Origin: Beroe forskalii
Lineage: Eukaryota; Ctenophora; Nuda; Beroida; Beroidae
Assembly: GCA_011033025.1 (NCBI GenBank)
Contig: WFMF01000023.1
Coordinates: 1 to 64,000, forward strand
Length of the DNA: 64,000 nucleotides
Direction of reading: 5' to 3'
Positions 45,646 through 58,665 of the stretch are shown piece by piece. Each line of letters starts with the position of its first letter. The first letter of the stretch is position 1. The position numbers and the translations under genes are program-made. A model generated the notes under the pieces. That model ran no database searches, was not told the DNA's origin, and was given only the letters and a program-made list of their open reading frames with translations.

Positions 45646-48600
45646 TCGCTTAAATTCTTGAGATTTTATACGATCAAAGACACACTATTTCTGATAGACA
45701 ATCGTCTGGGACTTGTATCCAGAGACACCATACTATACTTACTACTTGAGCAAATGTGTTTTAGACTTACGTTTTATGTGTTTAACTTATGTATATTGGA
45801 ATTGCGGTAGAATAATTTATATATAAACTTTGGGTAGACTTCGTGTCGTAATATATACATTCTTTGAATGAGGAACGAATTGCTTTTGGGGCAGTGGTAC
45901 ACATTTTAGTGTTATGACATGAGACGTCTTACTTTTGATTGATTGGGGATCTCACCAACCAGTAAAAACTTTAACATCGCGTATGAAAACTAAAAATTGT
46001 GGCAGCACCTCATACAAACTAATTTGATTGAGCTACAAACAGAGATTGATGCTAATTTGATTGAAGTGGAAAAGGTAGTTTTTAGTTTGTATCTTTATTT
46101 TCACAAGAAAACCCCTGATAATATCAAAAATGGAACAGAAATTATGCGTGAGATATTAACCCAATCGATCTGAATAAAATTGTCGCATGTGTGCATCAAG
46201 CGGCAATGAGTTTGAGCTTTTACGATAAGAAATGTTTATCAGCCTGTTAATAAACTCAACAAGTGATGCACACCGTATTAGATTAAAACTTTAATGATAC
46301 CTAGGTCACAATATTTTCTATGATGTTTGTGGCGTTAAAGTGAGAGGTTCAATGGAACAAATTGTCTGTCTTTTGATTTTCAATTTAGTTTTGGAAAAAA
46401 AAAGTTATGCTTACTTTTCTCGTTTCTCTATTAAGTAGTTTGCTTGCGATATATTTTCCATACCTATAAAATATTTTGAAGGAATGCAATGCTGTTTAAA
46501 GTTTAAGTTGACAACCCGCTTGAATAGTTACAATATTATTTTTAGTTTCTATATATCGTGGTTTTCTTTATTTGTTCAGTTTAATTAAAACGAAATTTAG
46601 TGTTTTAAAATGTATGATTCTTGTTTTTGTGACCAATGTATTAGCATTCAACTTCAAAGTCTTGAACAAGAAAATTTTTATGAAAAGACCTCAATCATTT
46701 GTCAATACTCTTGGAAAGATGGATAAAGTTGCCTGCTGGACACTACTATTCAGCTTTTAATTCAGAGGGAACAGTGAATCCTGTTATTGGAAGTTTTCTG
46801 CAATTCAGGTGACTGCAACAGTGATGATGCTGAAGAAATTGATCGCCGAAAATCCTGTCTTGGATAAATCACATCATCTTTCATGGATATTCAAATTATT
46901 CATTACAGCACTGATACTCATGCCTGAAATCTTCATTTTTCAATTAGATGCCATTCAGATCAGTTCAATTATTTCTATCCCACTTGATCATTGATCGTAT
47001 AAATAAGGAACTTCAAAGGATGAATATTGAAACCACAATAGCACAAACTACCCTTTTCATTTTGTCACTTGCACCAGAACAGAATTATGATAAAAAGATT
47101 GAAGCTCCCCTGTTATTTTATCAGAGTCTTAACTATACCTACTGGCGTTGTAGTTTGTTCAAGTTGGAGAAACCGAAAATTATTCCATCGAATTGGAACT
47201 ACTGTGTCATTGTGTTTTAACTGCTTTTTATGTGGAGTTATGATACCCCGAGTGCAGCTGGTAATCAACCACGAGAAATTTTAATTGGAACTGGGAATCA
47301 GATGGTACTGTGGAAAGCCTGGTAAGTATCTCCTCCTGAGGCTGAGACTTAATTACGGTTGGTTTTCTCGTGACTTTTGTGATAATAGACAATGGACAAT
47401 GAGCATGCAACATATATGCAGGTGACTTTTGACCTAGGTCCTAGACTGCAACTGTCTTTTCACACAGGAACACTTCATTATCACTATTTAATAGACTATC
47501 TAAACCTAAAATTATTTCAGCATGTCACTACCCCTTCAAGAGGGATCTTGTCTGCTGAGAATCTCACAGCACACCACCCCATCCTCCTAACTATCTCTTC
47601 ATGAAGCACATGTAATTACAACCCCAATTGAAGTGCTGCACATCCCTCCCTGCTGACATGCTTGGCTGGGGTCACGTGATCCTACTCAAGACCACGTGAC
47701 CTCCTCACTCTCACCTCACTCGCCAGACACCTCGACACCGTCAGTCGGTGAGTACCTGTTTATGGCCGCATACAGACAATAGCCTGTTCGGAGTGACGTC
47801 ATTAACAGGGCTTGAAGTGGTTAATTGATGGCGTATAATTGGCTACACTTAGTACGTGAGCAGTACTTAAGTCAGCTCAGCTCTTTGAGAGACCAGACGA
47901 GAGAGTGGCAAGCAGAAGGGCGCCCTGGTTTTATGCGACACTAGGTAGCCTTATTACATGACTTCAGACACTTCAAAACATATTGTTTATTAGTGCATGA
48001 CTTTGAGTTTTATATATCCAAACAACGACAGGAAAACAATGGTAATTTTAAGTAGAGCAGTTGCGTTCTTTGTTCCAACTTCCAATGTTGCGACTGTGGC
48101 AGTTAGACTGAACTCTCTTGTAGAAGGTATCTTGTAGGTTTAGAGATGAGACAGAGGATGTTCACTGCAGTGAACAACCTCTGCCTACCTGCTGTTCAGG
48201 TCATCTTCATCCAGTATGGGTTACTCTTGTAGTCCTAGAGTTTCTACTCCTATAGCCGGGTCACAATAGAGGATTCTCGTTACAGAATTAGCTAATGAAG
48301 TCTTCAGTTAGAGTAATAAATCCGCCACATATCGAATAAGGTTCCCAGGCCCTTGGTAATATTTTAATTAAAACTCTGATTGTACCAAATGCATTCTGTG
48401 TGTGCATGAGAATCATTTGGGCTTATGGTTCGATGATGCAACGTCTTTCGGGTTCAATTATATTGATAGTCAGTTAAAAGTTTTAATTTGTGATTGAGTG
48501 CCTTTAAAATTAAAAAGTTAAAATAGTTATTTTAAAAAACTGCTGCGCACATGTATCGCCACGATCAGGCTTTCAAGAACCTTAGGGCGTTTGTATTTGT

Positions 48601-48950
48601 ATTATTTACATCAGATCATTCATCATGGCTATTGGATAGAAAAGAGTAATTACGATTATCAGGGGCCCGGTTGACAACCAACAGGCAGTGCTAGCAGATG
48701 TATCATGTACATTATCAGGCAATCTTTTCTTGTACATAGTTCTTGACGGCAATAGATATTCAGAAGTTATTACACTTTATTAATAATCTGCCGATTTGTA
48801 CTCTAATGTTTTGAGTCAATCCATTTTCTCTGCTGCCAGTGCCACTACTGTTTGTCGACACATTAAATCTTCTTTCTCCGTTATCAGACTTGTTTCATCT
48901 CAATTTCATGATATTAACACGTTAATTTAAATTGTTAAATCCCCGTTCAG
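45646..48950. other. Intergenic region 3' of ZRANB1
   Basis: Open frames in 46.5-47.6 kb lack coding character. A TGACGTCATTAACA module is at 47794-47836. GTCACGTGAT and CCACGTGACC boxes (47674-47700), followed by a donor-like cagtcg|gtgagt at about 47751, suggest a promoter and a 5' untranslated exon for the gene starting at 48982. Confidence 0.35.
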
Positions 48951-48981
48951 ATACCATTGACCATGTCGTGAGGAAGCTACC

Positions 48982-49519
48982 ATGGCTGTGGTTGAGAATG
49001 ATAATCAGAGCAGTGCAATCAGACAGGCTAAATCCCTGGCCTGGAGTCGCTGGTTCAAAGCAACAGAGTTCATAGTGAAGCGGACCTCTGGTGGTAATGG
49101 TTCCAGTGCGGCGACAGAACCAAGCAAACCTCCTCCTCCCACCATGAGGTTAACTCACACAGGATACCTACACACAGACTTACACACACTCAGACTTACC
49201 CGTACTGAGACTTACAGTTACACACTGGTACTTACATATGCAATGACACTTACATACTGAGACTTGCATGCCATGAGACGTACATATAAGACTTACATAC
49301 TTAGAGTCTAAGTCTTAGACTGTCATACTTAGCCTTACACACAACGCTATTGCACATTCACTACAGACCATTCTTTGTTCAACCCATCACCGTGTTCACC
49401 TTCATGTGACTAACACACCCCCTTTCTACAGGAAGACCACCCCACGCATGGGAACAGCCACTAGGTCTAAGAGCTGGAGGAGGGCTGAACCAGGACCCAG
49501 ACTCATCCTCTCAACTGCT
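48982..49519 (+). CDS. Two-exon N-terminus of an unidentified protein
   Basis: Exons 48982-49148 and 49432-49519 (phase 2 to phase 2, ending in phase 0 before GTAAGT). Product: MAVVENDNQSSAIRQAKSLA, then a Gly/Ser/Pro-rich stretch, then TTPRMGTATRSKSWRRAEPG and LILSTA. The first exon seems to extend to an acceptor at 48950 (ccgttcag), leaving a short leader with a tiny upstream ORF (ATGTCGTGA). The first donor, ATGAG|GTTAAC, is weak. It looks like the regulatory N-terminus of a signalling protein whose body lies further right, but the family is not recognised. Confidence 0.45.
49149..49345. repeat. cttacacac/gagacttaca repeats
   Basis: Irregular short repeats (cacacttacacacactcag, gagacttaca) fill the intron between the two exons. 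Confidence 0.55.
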
Positions 49520-51477
49520 GTAAGTTTCTTGTAATTCCAACTTTCCAAGATCGGGAGGCGCGTATTAGCTCTAACGATCCCGGAATCGTCATGACATTGC
49601 CCAAACTTCCCGCAAGTTTTCGGTCAAGTTGATTGGTAATTGTCAAATGAAGTTGAACCTGCGAGTGAACTAGTCCTAAGTCGACTAAATAATAACTGCA
49701 GAAAAATGTCCGTGAAAAAGTCATAAGCAATTCCAGGTAATTCATTAGACTATTTATTATGTTTTGCTTGTCATTGACCTGTAACTGTACTTGAGCACGC
49801 ACAGGAGGTAGGTACAGCTGTACAGGTACCGAATATGATGATATCATTCTGTACCCGTACTACAAACATAGACAGGTCATGTCGTAAGATGTTGCTCACG
49901 TATTTCTACAAATTTCCACGTCCGTGAAATTTGCTGATCACTGTGTCTTTCCTCCCTCTCCCCTCCTCCTCCTGATTGTCTGCAGCCGCTCCTGGACTTT
50001 CGGTAAATTTCCTGATTATCTTCTCTCCTTGGGAGAAGATAGACAATTAATTCTTTAGTCTAAGTCAGTTCCTCTTTTCCTCACACACACACATACACAC
50101 CGATGCATACAGTAGTAAATGCTAATAATTGCATTTAACGTGCTCACAACACGTCATGTACTCAATGATGAACAGCCTAGTGCACTGCCGGCCTCTTGCT
50201 CCGATTATATACTTCTATTTTACTCCTTTATTTAAATTCTACGATGTTTAAGTATTTACTGTTGGGATTACCAGGATTTATTATATCTCCCCTAGTCTCC
50301 TGGATTCTGATACACAAACCGGAACACACTTCCGTAGAATAAATTCTATCCTTGATAATTCTGCATTTGTACAATGCTTGTTCAGTCTTTCGCTAAAGAT
50401 GCGAGCGGGCAAAAATATAATTTCATTCTGTGTGAAGTACTTTGCAGGCTGTTTAAACTTTTAAATGGTGACAGCGCCATTCAATATTATCTAAAACTTA
50501 CCCCTTGACAACCATTGTCTCATTGTGTTCTGAGACGTAACCAGGTGTACCTGGCACCATGGAAAAGTTTCCACGCCTCTTCACGTTGTCTCATCGTTTA
50601 TTGTAAGAGACCACCTTTTAGAATATTTTTATTGACAACTTTTTACCTTTCTCCGAATATAGGTACTGATCTAGTGATCTATGATCACTGATCAGTATAC
50701 GTTGCTGGTTGCTCAACTCCAGTATGGAGACTGTGTTGTTTGTTTTATCAACTATCAACTATAATTATAATAATTGACGCGAGGTTGTTTTTAGGGCCGG
50801 AAGCTTTCAAATAGTTTGTTCAGATCATCTTCAGCCTTGATCAAAATAATGGAGAATATTAACAATCCAGTATTCATAAAAATAACGAATGAATGGTTTT
50901 ATGTCAAGGAAATAATTTAATATTGTCCATTTCTTGGCACATTTTAATGAATTCGCAGAATTAATAGTAATTTCTGAAAAATATTAGATGCCCTTGACCT
51001 TTCTGAGAGTATGCTCTGATATTCTAAAATAATTAATAATGAATTTGACTGGATTAGCCTGCAAGTAATGTGACTTGTTTTATCACATTATACAGAGACA
51101 GACGGTGGGACAAACAACTAAACAAGCTGTATACCCATAGTTTGCATATGGGCTAAAGGACATTCATTGTCTCTAATATGGAAAATGACGTTTCCAGATC
51201 CAAAGTATAGCCAATGTCTCAATTTATATTCACTTCTGCACGTTCAAGCGAATAAGCGAGCATATAATATGGATTCGGATTTCTGCTTACAATATCTTAT
51301 TGCATATAGGAAAAAGTTTTGAAATCTATTAACTGTTTAAACCAGTGAGATCTCTGAATCATAACTGATGCGTCAAGATATGGGCTATATCTGTAAATGA
51401 ATAAGTTAAGGAATCCATAAATTCTTTGAAAACCTTTTAAAATCTGATTAATACTACCTTTTTAAAATTTGATTTGG
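49520..51477. other. Intronic or intergenic region without supported gene
   Basis: AT-rich. The minus open frame at 49503-49847 overlaps the exon end and looks accidental. A small hairpin tatcttctctccttgggaga-agata is near 50019. Confidence 0.4.
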
Positions 51478-51479
51478 CT

Positions 51480-52460
51480 AACTTCTATCTCGATCAATGA
51501 TTCTCCTATCGCCAATCCATCTAATCCAGATATAAAGCTCCTTCCACAAATTTTTGTTGATAGTCTTTTTTAATGTGTAGAAACATAAGCTGTTTAATCT
51601 CTTGATTAATTTAATAAGTACTAAAGGTTTGTAATATGTGCAAATACTACCTTTTATTTTTTGGATTAAGATTTTATTTTCAGTCCAAATGCCACCTTCT
51701 GCTATTGAGATATATTGATATATGGTGCGCATTTCTTCCGATAATCGCTCTGATTCATGGCAGTTTTTGCTTTGTTTGAGCAATCTTAGTAAGTGAAACT
51801 TAAATTATAACTTAAGTAAGCTAGAATTATAAGGTGGTGGATATTGCTCGAAATATCAAAAAGAAGCTCCTTTTAAATGCCGACTAATATCCAAGATTTT
51901 CTTTGTTTCCAATATCTATAGTTTGAATAGTGTCCATGAAGTTTATCGGTGGTACTTGAATATCATTATTTCTTAATTGGGAAGTATTTACCATAGAAAC
52001 GTGAATGATGTATGATCTACTGTAATAATTATTTCAAGTTTGAGCAATGAATGATCTTCCTTCACAAATTATTTGCTTCATAATTGCGACTTGAATGGTA
52101 TCCGAGAGTTTGAGGTATTCAGCTGTTGTAATCATCAGAGCAGGGCGACGATATGTATTTTTTCGGATGAATCTCCTATTTCTCATCATTGGAAAATGAG
52201 TTTTATCAAGAGAACTCACTTAAAACTTTTAAATACATAGTTTTAAGCTTTTTATCGATGACTATTAGGTATTTTATCATCATTGTTGAACTTGCTAGAG
52301 ATGTAAATATTTTGTTAAATCTCGGTGGTAGGGAAATTCTGCATTTTCCTCCTTTAGTAAGTATAAAAGGAGAGTCAGGTGCTCTTGCAGCCGCCGTATT
52401 CCTCACATTTTCCCCAATTTTCGCCACATCGCACCAGCTAGTACACCCTGGCACATTCTG
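51480..52460 (-). pseudogene. Possible decayed coding region
   Basis: On the minus strand, open frames at 52206-52454, 52034-52219 and 51478-51783 follow each other in different frames. They read as broken parts of one lysine/isoleucine-rich protein (…MYLKVLS / SLDKTHFPMMRNRRFIRKN / LLKQSKNCHESERLSEEM…). Frame changes lie near 52210 and stops lie between 51800 and 52030. No family is recognised. AT-rich sequence can yield such frames by chance, so this is tentative. Confidence 0.25.
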
Positions 52461-52970
52461 GTCGAACCCTTTTTATTCTTAGTCGCTAAACTTTTTAATC
52501 GCTGTAAGTTTATTGGTATTCGCAATCATACTTTGCAGTTTATGTTACACTAGACTTGTTATATTCAGCGAAATGCTTCCGCCCTATATGGCCTCACGAC
52601 GTCTTTTTTAGTCCTAATGATCGCCATAATAGCTAGAAGTAACCCGTACGTGTGCTAATCATTCAAAAGCAACTCGTCAAAGGGTAGTAAAAAGGTCGAC
52701 AGAAGGAACCAAATTTCTCGCCAACGTTCCAAGGACCCAACGGACAGTTTTCTTCAGGAAAACTGCTTTCGATCTATCTCGAGTGGTTTTAATTTTTACA
52801 TCACTATCTCGAATCTTTCACTGCCCTTTTTAATACCTTCACTCTTTACGAGGACCACACACCGGGCCCTATCCACTGAAAGTTGATTTACGATATGGCC
52901 CGTTTTACATATTTTTGAGACATTGAAAGTTCGTGTACACATCTTTGATCCTTCTCTTTTGGGTGTAAGG

Positions 52971-53099
52971 ATGCAAAACCCGAGGTCTCCATGGGAAGGT
53001 CGTGCGAAGCTGTCCCTGGCCGATATGGTGGTGATGAAGCTCCCGAGGGGAACAAAGGGTTCTGTCATGTTCAGACGAGGCATTTCCTTCCTCGACAAG
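52971..53099 (+). CDS. Putative alternative first exon B
   Basis: Opens MQNPRSPWEGRAKLSLADMV, continues VMKLPRGTKGSVMFRRGISF and LDK, then phase-0 donor AAG|GTGAAT. It aligns with the exon at 53906 (ADMVVMKLPRG against HEMVMLKLPRA; SVMFRRG against SIMLRRN; FLDK against YMGK). Two ATG-initiated, phase-0 exons with like peptides 0.9 kb apart suggest duplicated alternative first exons. Upstream of the ATG the frame is open for another 16 codons without ATG. Confidence 0.5.
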
Positions 53100-53905
53100 G
53101 TGAATCAGAGAATCATGTTCTAATTCATGTTCTAAATCATTATCTGAATCATGATTTTATTCTCAATTTATTATTAGGGATGCATACAAATACTCAAATA
53201 AAATGAAATACATAAAATGGATAATAATATTTCTATACTCCACCAGTTTGATGTATAAATTGCATATGAAACTGGGCTTCTTTTCTTCTAATGAATATCA
53301 TAAGGGTCCCTCACTTTTTGCATGCATATTATGCATGTTTATGTAGACTTATAAATACTCCGCTCGCCTTATGATGAAACGATAGGTAATCGTTTAATGA
53401 TGCATCTTGTGCATATGAAATTCGGCTTCTCCTCAATCAGTGCTGTCCCATAACTGTATGTTACCACATCGTGTGATCTGTGCGTAGGTTTATAATTTAT
53501 TGGATGATAACTTCGAAGTAATCTTATAACCGGATAACATGTGCAGTACCATTTTGATGATATTGAAGTCATGAAGCGTAAATAAAAACCAGGCATTTCT
53601 GCTTGAAGTGAGGACAATATGGCCGGCTCAATGGAATATTTTCGTACTAATGGAATTGCTGGAGCAAAGGCGCATCTATACAACATGCCCCTTAGTAGGG
53701 GGCCGTAAACCAATCATTAACAATTTCATCCCAATCAATAACTGCACATTTTATACGTTTATTTTCAATACTCCGTTGTTTTTCACACTGCCACATTTTT
53801 CTGATGTGAATTGTGATCATTAATGAGTGAGTAGTGATAATCATATTTTTTAAAGTTCGAACTTGACCACCGACTGGTGAGTTTAATCCGAAGTATTTTG
53901 TAATC

Positions 53906-54052
53906 ATGGAACCTCTCGCCGCCATGGCTCGTCGTCTGTCTTCCCAGAAGAAACTTACTTTTCACGAGATGGTGATGCTGAAACTACCCCGGGCTTCTTC
54001 TAGACCCTCAGCCAGCATCATGCTCAGACGCAACACCCCTTACATGGGCAAG
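53906..54052 (+). CDS. Putative alternative first exon C
   Basis: 49 codons from MEPLAAMARRLSSQKKLTFH to YMGK, phase-0 end before GTTTTT (a weak donor). Homologous to the exon at 52971-53099, with a two-residue longer Ser-rich middle. The ATG context (atcatgg) is acceptable. The shared MVxxKLPR core suggests a functional short linear motif at the N-terminus. Confidence 0.5.
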
Positions 54053-54462
54053 GTTTTTATGTCTCGTTTTATATTGCCTCCTTTTATCACTTATCCAGGA
54101 ACAGGGTTTCGTAGAAGTCGCGAGTTGTGAGAACGCCTTTTATTCTGAAATGACATCTGAGAATTAGTCTGAAATTTGCACCATTTGTTTAACAATGATA
54201 TCTAATATTCCAATAATTAAGAATCAGCGAATTGCCGAATTTAGATGTATTGCTTAGTATGAAAAGGGACTGAAAAAAGTAAGCTTGTCCTCATTTGTCA
54301 TTATTTTTGTTGACAAATTAGAGCGAGTGATTGCATCTCATGGTTGGAATGAAAGGTAAGAAGCATCGGGTTCAGATTAAAATCTGACAGAAACATGAAA
54401 TTACCAACATAAATTTTGAATAGTATCTTATTTCCTGTTATTGTGATTTCGCTTTCTTCCAG

Positions 54463-54501
54463 AGATTTTCCGTACATGACCTCCGAGAGGTTGGCAGAGA
54501 G
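54463..54501 (+). CDS. Putative 13-codon exon D
   Basis: ttcttccag|AGA…GAG|gtaagt, phase 0 to 0, reads RFSVHDLREVGRE. Good splice signals on both sides. It could follow exon B or C directly. A related FSxHD peptide is in the candidate exon at 57001. Confidence 0.35.
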
Positions 54502-54606
54502 GTAAGTCATGTCGTTATCACGTGATGTACTATGGTGAAGTGAATTTTAAGTGATGTTTTATTTTTTAACCATGTCAAGTGCGTTATAGTTTTATACAAT
54601 GTTTAG

Positions 54607-54637
54607 GACTCCCGGGATCTCCGGAGAGTCTCCCGAA
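54607..54637 (+). CDS. Putative 31 nt exon E
   Basis: tgtttag|GACTCCCGG…CGAA|gtaatt, phase 0 to 1, reads DSRDLRRVSR, a basophilic-kinase-type site. Phases fit exon D before it and exon F after it (NSTPSRES…). A different frame is also open, so the call is tentative. Confidence 0.3.
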
Positions 54638-54997
54638 GTAATTCCGTCGTATGACCTTATGGAGGAAATCCAGGGGACAGGGTGATCCAAAAGTTAGGAG
54701 GGGGTCGTAATTGTAAGGTCAACCTCTGGGCTGTCGACTCCGATCCCTGTGAGTTATAGTAGTTTTTGAGTCTTGTGACCCGCAACACTCAACAGTCATA
54801 TTATGCAGTAGTAGTGAAGTTCCTTTCATGATGTTGCCACTTCATCGTCATTACGATCCGTTCGACAATCGACACCTTATCCCAAAGAATCTGACGTAGT
54901 TAAGTAGTTTAAGTGAACTACGCAAGGTGTCCCCTGTAGCAGTAATTCATTTCATAGTTCCTGTAAGTGGTTCACTTCGCCACTACTCCCACCCCAG

Positions 54998-55197
54998 ATA
55001 GCACCCCAAGCAGAGAGTCTGTCGCATCGTCAGAACCTCGCTGGAGTGCCACTCTGCCACGTAATTTCAGCGTATACAACGCACTAAACTCGAACACTGC
55101 GCTCGTCTGGAGCAATCACCTGATCGAGATGATGAGTTCGCTGCGGGGGACCCGGCAAATATTGCTTGGCGCGCTCGTTAATACTGAGATAAGATAG
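54998..55197 (+). CDS. Putative Ser/Thr-rich exon F with stop
   Basis: After the acceptor accccag, the frame consistent with exon E reads STPSRESVASSEPRWSATLP RNFSVYN and continues to a TAG at 55195. Either it is a terminal exon, or it ends earlier at a donor such as CCAC|GTAATT (about 55059) and continues to the right. Ser/Thr-Pro and RxxS sites suggest a phosphorylated linker. The protein family is not identified. Confidence 0.35.
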
Positions 55198-55619
55198 ATT
55201 GCATGTGTCTCCGTCGTGGTGGGGTCACGTGTCTTGGGTCACGTGCGTTGTCATGACAACCCTGATTGGACGGAGGAATAGGGTCACGTGACAAAGCCCA
55301 TTATCTCTAAGTACTGGAAGGCAAGTAACGACGATAGACGCTAAAACGTCTGCCCAGGGAAACTTTATAGTGCAATATCTGGGGTCAGTTTAATTTCCAA
55401 CATGAGTTCACGACCGCAGTAGTACTACGAGTATATGATAATATGAACATGTACAATCCAGTGAAGGATAGTTCATATAAAACAAGCAATATTTTATGAC
55501 TCTGTTGCTGTTGCGTTTCTTCTCCAGTTTCCTGTCTGTATTATAAACCTCCCACTAAAGCTGATTACCTATCTACTACTACTACCACCAACTACCTGTT
55601 AAATCAATAACACGACACC

Positions 55620-55837
55620 ATGTCGTTCCGTAACTTCGTGTCGACGTTTATCGACAAAGGGGCGTCGAGCACTCCGACTGCTGCGTCTCCTCCGAGCACC
55701 TGGATCAGGCGGGTTCGCTGCCCTCGCTCAGCGGGCTCTTGACGGGCAGCGGGAGGAGTAAGAGGGGTGGCAATGCCCTCAACAAGTCCAACATCTTCAA
55801 CCTGGCCCGGGACAGGCACAAGCTCTTTGAGAAACCG
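55620..55837 (+). pseudogene. Putative alternative first exon with frameshift
   Basis: Starts MSFRNFVSTFIDKGASSTPT but this frame stops at 55738. From about 55680 another frame is clearly protein-like: VSSEHLDQAGSLPSLSGLLT, then NIFNLARDRHKLFEKP, ending in phase 0 before GTAAGA. The two halves need a one-base change near 55670-55690, either a sequencing error or a real lesion. The 5' leader includes actaccaccaactacc repeats. Confidence 0.45.
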
Positions 55838-57000
55838 GTAAGATACGTGTTAGTTATTCTCTCCATAGGTGAAACTGTAGGTAGGGTACATGGAACACAG
55901 AAAAATACTTAGATTATAATCATCGGCTGCATATTGCATCATGCATCGAGTTTTGCCTGATTTGCGACCGGCTTGAATATATCTATTTTGTGCTGATTCT
56001 TGATGTTTGATATTGATATTGATTCTTGATTTGCATGGATGTCAATAGTTGTCCTTCTTGAAATTCATTGTTTTTAGATTGATATATCAATCACCAAACA
56101 ATCAATTTTGTGCATAAGTATGGGTTGATTATTAGTTTTATTGAAAAGCCCTCGGCTCCTTATCTTCACTAGAATATTAGATTGGGATTTAGGAACTGCT
56201 TTTTTGAATGAATCGTACTCAATTACTGAGAAACTGAAAGATCAAATATTCAGCTCTATGTCCAAATTCTGTCTTATTGAAACCACGATGGTTTCATTCA
56301 TCTGTGCCTTCTGTCTTGTCCTTGATTTCACAACTTCCAAGTTCCTTCTGAGTGGAGAGGTCTCTTCCAGTACGCGAAAATTCACTCACATTTCTCATAA
56401 GTAATTAGATCGAGGCAAATCAGCTTACCTTTTATGAATTACTGACAGCTTGAGTCATGTGACAGTGACACGACTCTCTGGCTGCTGTCAGAGCCACCTT
56501 GTTCTCCCTCAACCATAGTAGCTAAGAACAGTGCATGAAATTGAAATTCTTCTGAAATCATGACTGCCAATGCCTATCTCGATATAATATATATAGTGAG
56601 CGTATGGACCGCCTACCACGAGCAGCGTCTGATATACCCACGTATAATATCATATCCGAACTTGATTAATAAACATGTTTTGTAACGTACCAACCAATAT
56701 ACGATATATATCCAAGTGTGCTGCTTTATATTAGACCACCTCGAGTCCTGCGACGACACTATCTATAGTATGTTCGGTCATTCCAAGACCAGATATTTAT
56801 TACTTAACGTAGATCAAGAACATTAACGTTCATCATCATCGCATGTTTATATATCATCTGTCTTTAGAGAGAGAGATAGTCATATGATGGTCTCTGTCTG
56901 TACCACCTGACAATGCCATGTCGCTGCAGCATTAATTCTGTCTCCTGAAGTATGAGTGATGTGTAAGCAGCTCATGTTGTTGTTGTGATCCCATCAACAG

Positions 57001-57075
57001 GACCAGCTGCTGTTGTACGTGTGTGTCAGCAGATATCGAGAGTTTTCCTTCCACGATATATCTGGAAGATACCTG
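57001..57075 (+). CDS. Candidate exon with FSFHD motif
   Basis: ccatcaacag|GACCAG…ACCTG|gtactt, phase 0 to 0, 25 codons: DQLLLYVCVSRYREFSFHDI then SGRYL. The core RxFSFHDIS resembles RFSVHDLRE of the exon at 54463. The donor is weak, so evidence is limited. Confidence 0.25.
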
Positions 57076-58479
57076 GTACTTATTATACAGATATCCAGCA
57101 GCTCTCGCAGTCAGAAGGTTGCATGCCACGACATAGGTTCATTCAGCGGGTCTGTACCACTAAGCGGGTAAGTCTGTGCAGCTCTCGAGGTGGAGCGTGT
57201 TTCGGGGATTGTATTTGTGGCAGATTTTTTTAGTATTGCTTTCTTTGTTGCTGCTTTTTCACTTTTCGTAGCAGTTTTACTGTCAGTTCTTCTGTACCTA
57301 GAATTGAAATAAAGTACACCTTGCTTTTTTGTGAAATGTTCTACTTCACTCATTCCTTCATTGCCACATCTGCTATCAAATGAACCAAAGCTACCATATA
57401 CAAATGTTAATTGCATGGTGTTTGATTAATTGATTGTAACCGTTGTTTTCCCTGCATGTGAATACTCATCTGATCAATGAATCTGGTAGGTACAGTAAAA
57501 TACTTCATATTTTCTTTATATTTAGCTACATAGAGCTCTAACATATTATTAAGCTTGTGTACTGAATTTGAAGCTTCACCATTAAAACAAAGCAGTTGAT
57601 GACTATTTTGTGATTCGTGTGCTTATCACTATTGTCCTAAAACTCTATTTAATTCGTGCGTTATTATGTCAAATTCCTTAGAGTTTTCTAACCATGCACA
57701 CAACACAAGCCATTGACACCTGTCCATATATAAAAGCAGCGGTCTCATCATTAATAAATATAAGCGTACTAGTACTTCGTTTAAACGCATACAATAACAT
57801 CATCAGATCATAAAATTGTGTGACCTTTTCTCTTCCTTTTGTTCACCGTTGTAATAAGTTGTGCTTCTTGTTGCCGTGACAACGACTTACCCTCACAGGC
57901 CCGTGCACGAGATAGATACAATTGTCACAACTATCCGAACAATTTCATAGCTCCAAATCTGTCGCACGAACATTCCTTATTAAATCGCACTCATACAAAT
58001 TGCACTGTTCTTCATTTTGTGAGCTTTGTGAGCTACTATCGTTTGAGCCCTGAAACTTGAATAGATCCTGTTCTCAGTTTGCTCAAAGCATCCACTGGTA
58101 TGTATCCTGGTATCTTCTGATCTTGTAGATACTCTGACCATAATTTTTGAGTCATTATGAATGATTTTAATGATTTTCGTTGAATTTTAGAATCACCCTG
58201 ACAATTTAAATCTCTGGATGGTGCTAGTACACATTTAAACCGTGGATAAAGGTCATTCAGTCATTCACACTCCAAAGAATATCGTTACTGCCAAATTGAT
58301 TAGCAATTTTCTGTGTTCCATGTACCTAGTTATATAGTGGATCCTGTTTCTTATGTTGGTATATTTAGTAAGGATTTGATAAGATCTTCTCTTATTTGGA
58401 ATTTACAGATAACATCACCACTCATATCTTCCTCTCCAGGTAATCAACCGCAGAATGAGCTTGGTATCCCTCGCAGTGC

Positions 58480-58665
58480 AAGTAAGTTGAACAGGGTTCA
58501 AGTATAGTTGAACTGGGGTTCAATCTGGTAATGGTTGAAGGGGTTTAATTTATTTAATTGGAGCTTCAACCTAGTTCAACAGTGGTGCAACCTAGTTGAT
58601 CAGGGGCCTGCAGCTTTGTTGAACAGTGGTGCAACTTTGTTGAACAGCGGTAAGTTGAACAAGTA
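58480..58665. repeat. Degenerate gttgaac/gtggtgcaac repeats
   Basis: Irregular repeats of gttgaacagtggtgcaac and related sequence. They are too diverged for a fixed period. Confidence 0.5.

Noticed and set aside
49503..49847. 114-codon minus-strand frame
   Set aside because: Low coding character, overlaps the exon end on the plus strand, and has no supporting splice signals or motif.
52796..53098. 100-codon minus-strand frame
   Set aside because: It is the antisense shadow of the GC-rich exon at 52971-53099.
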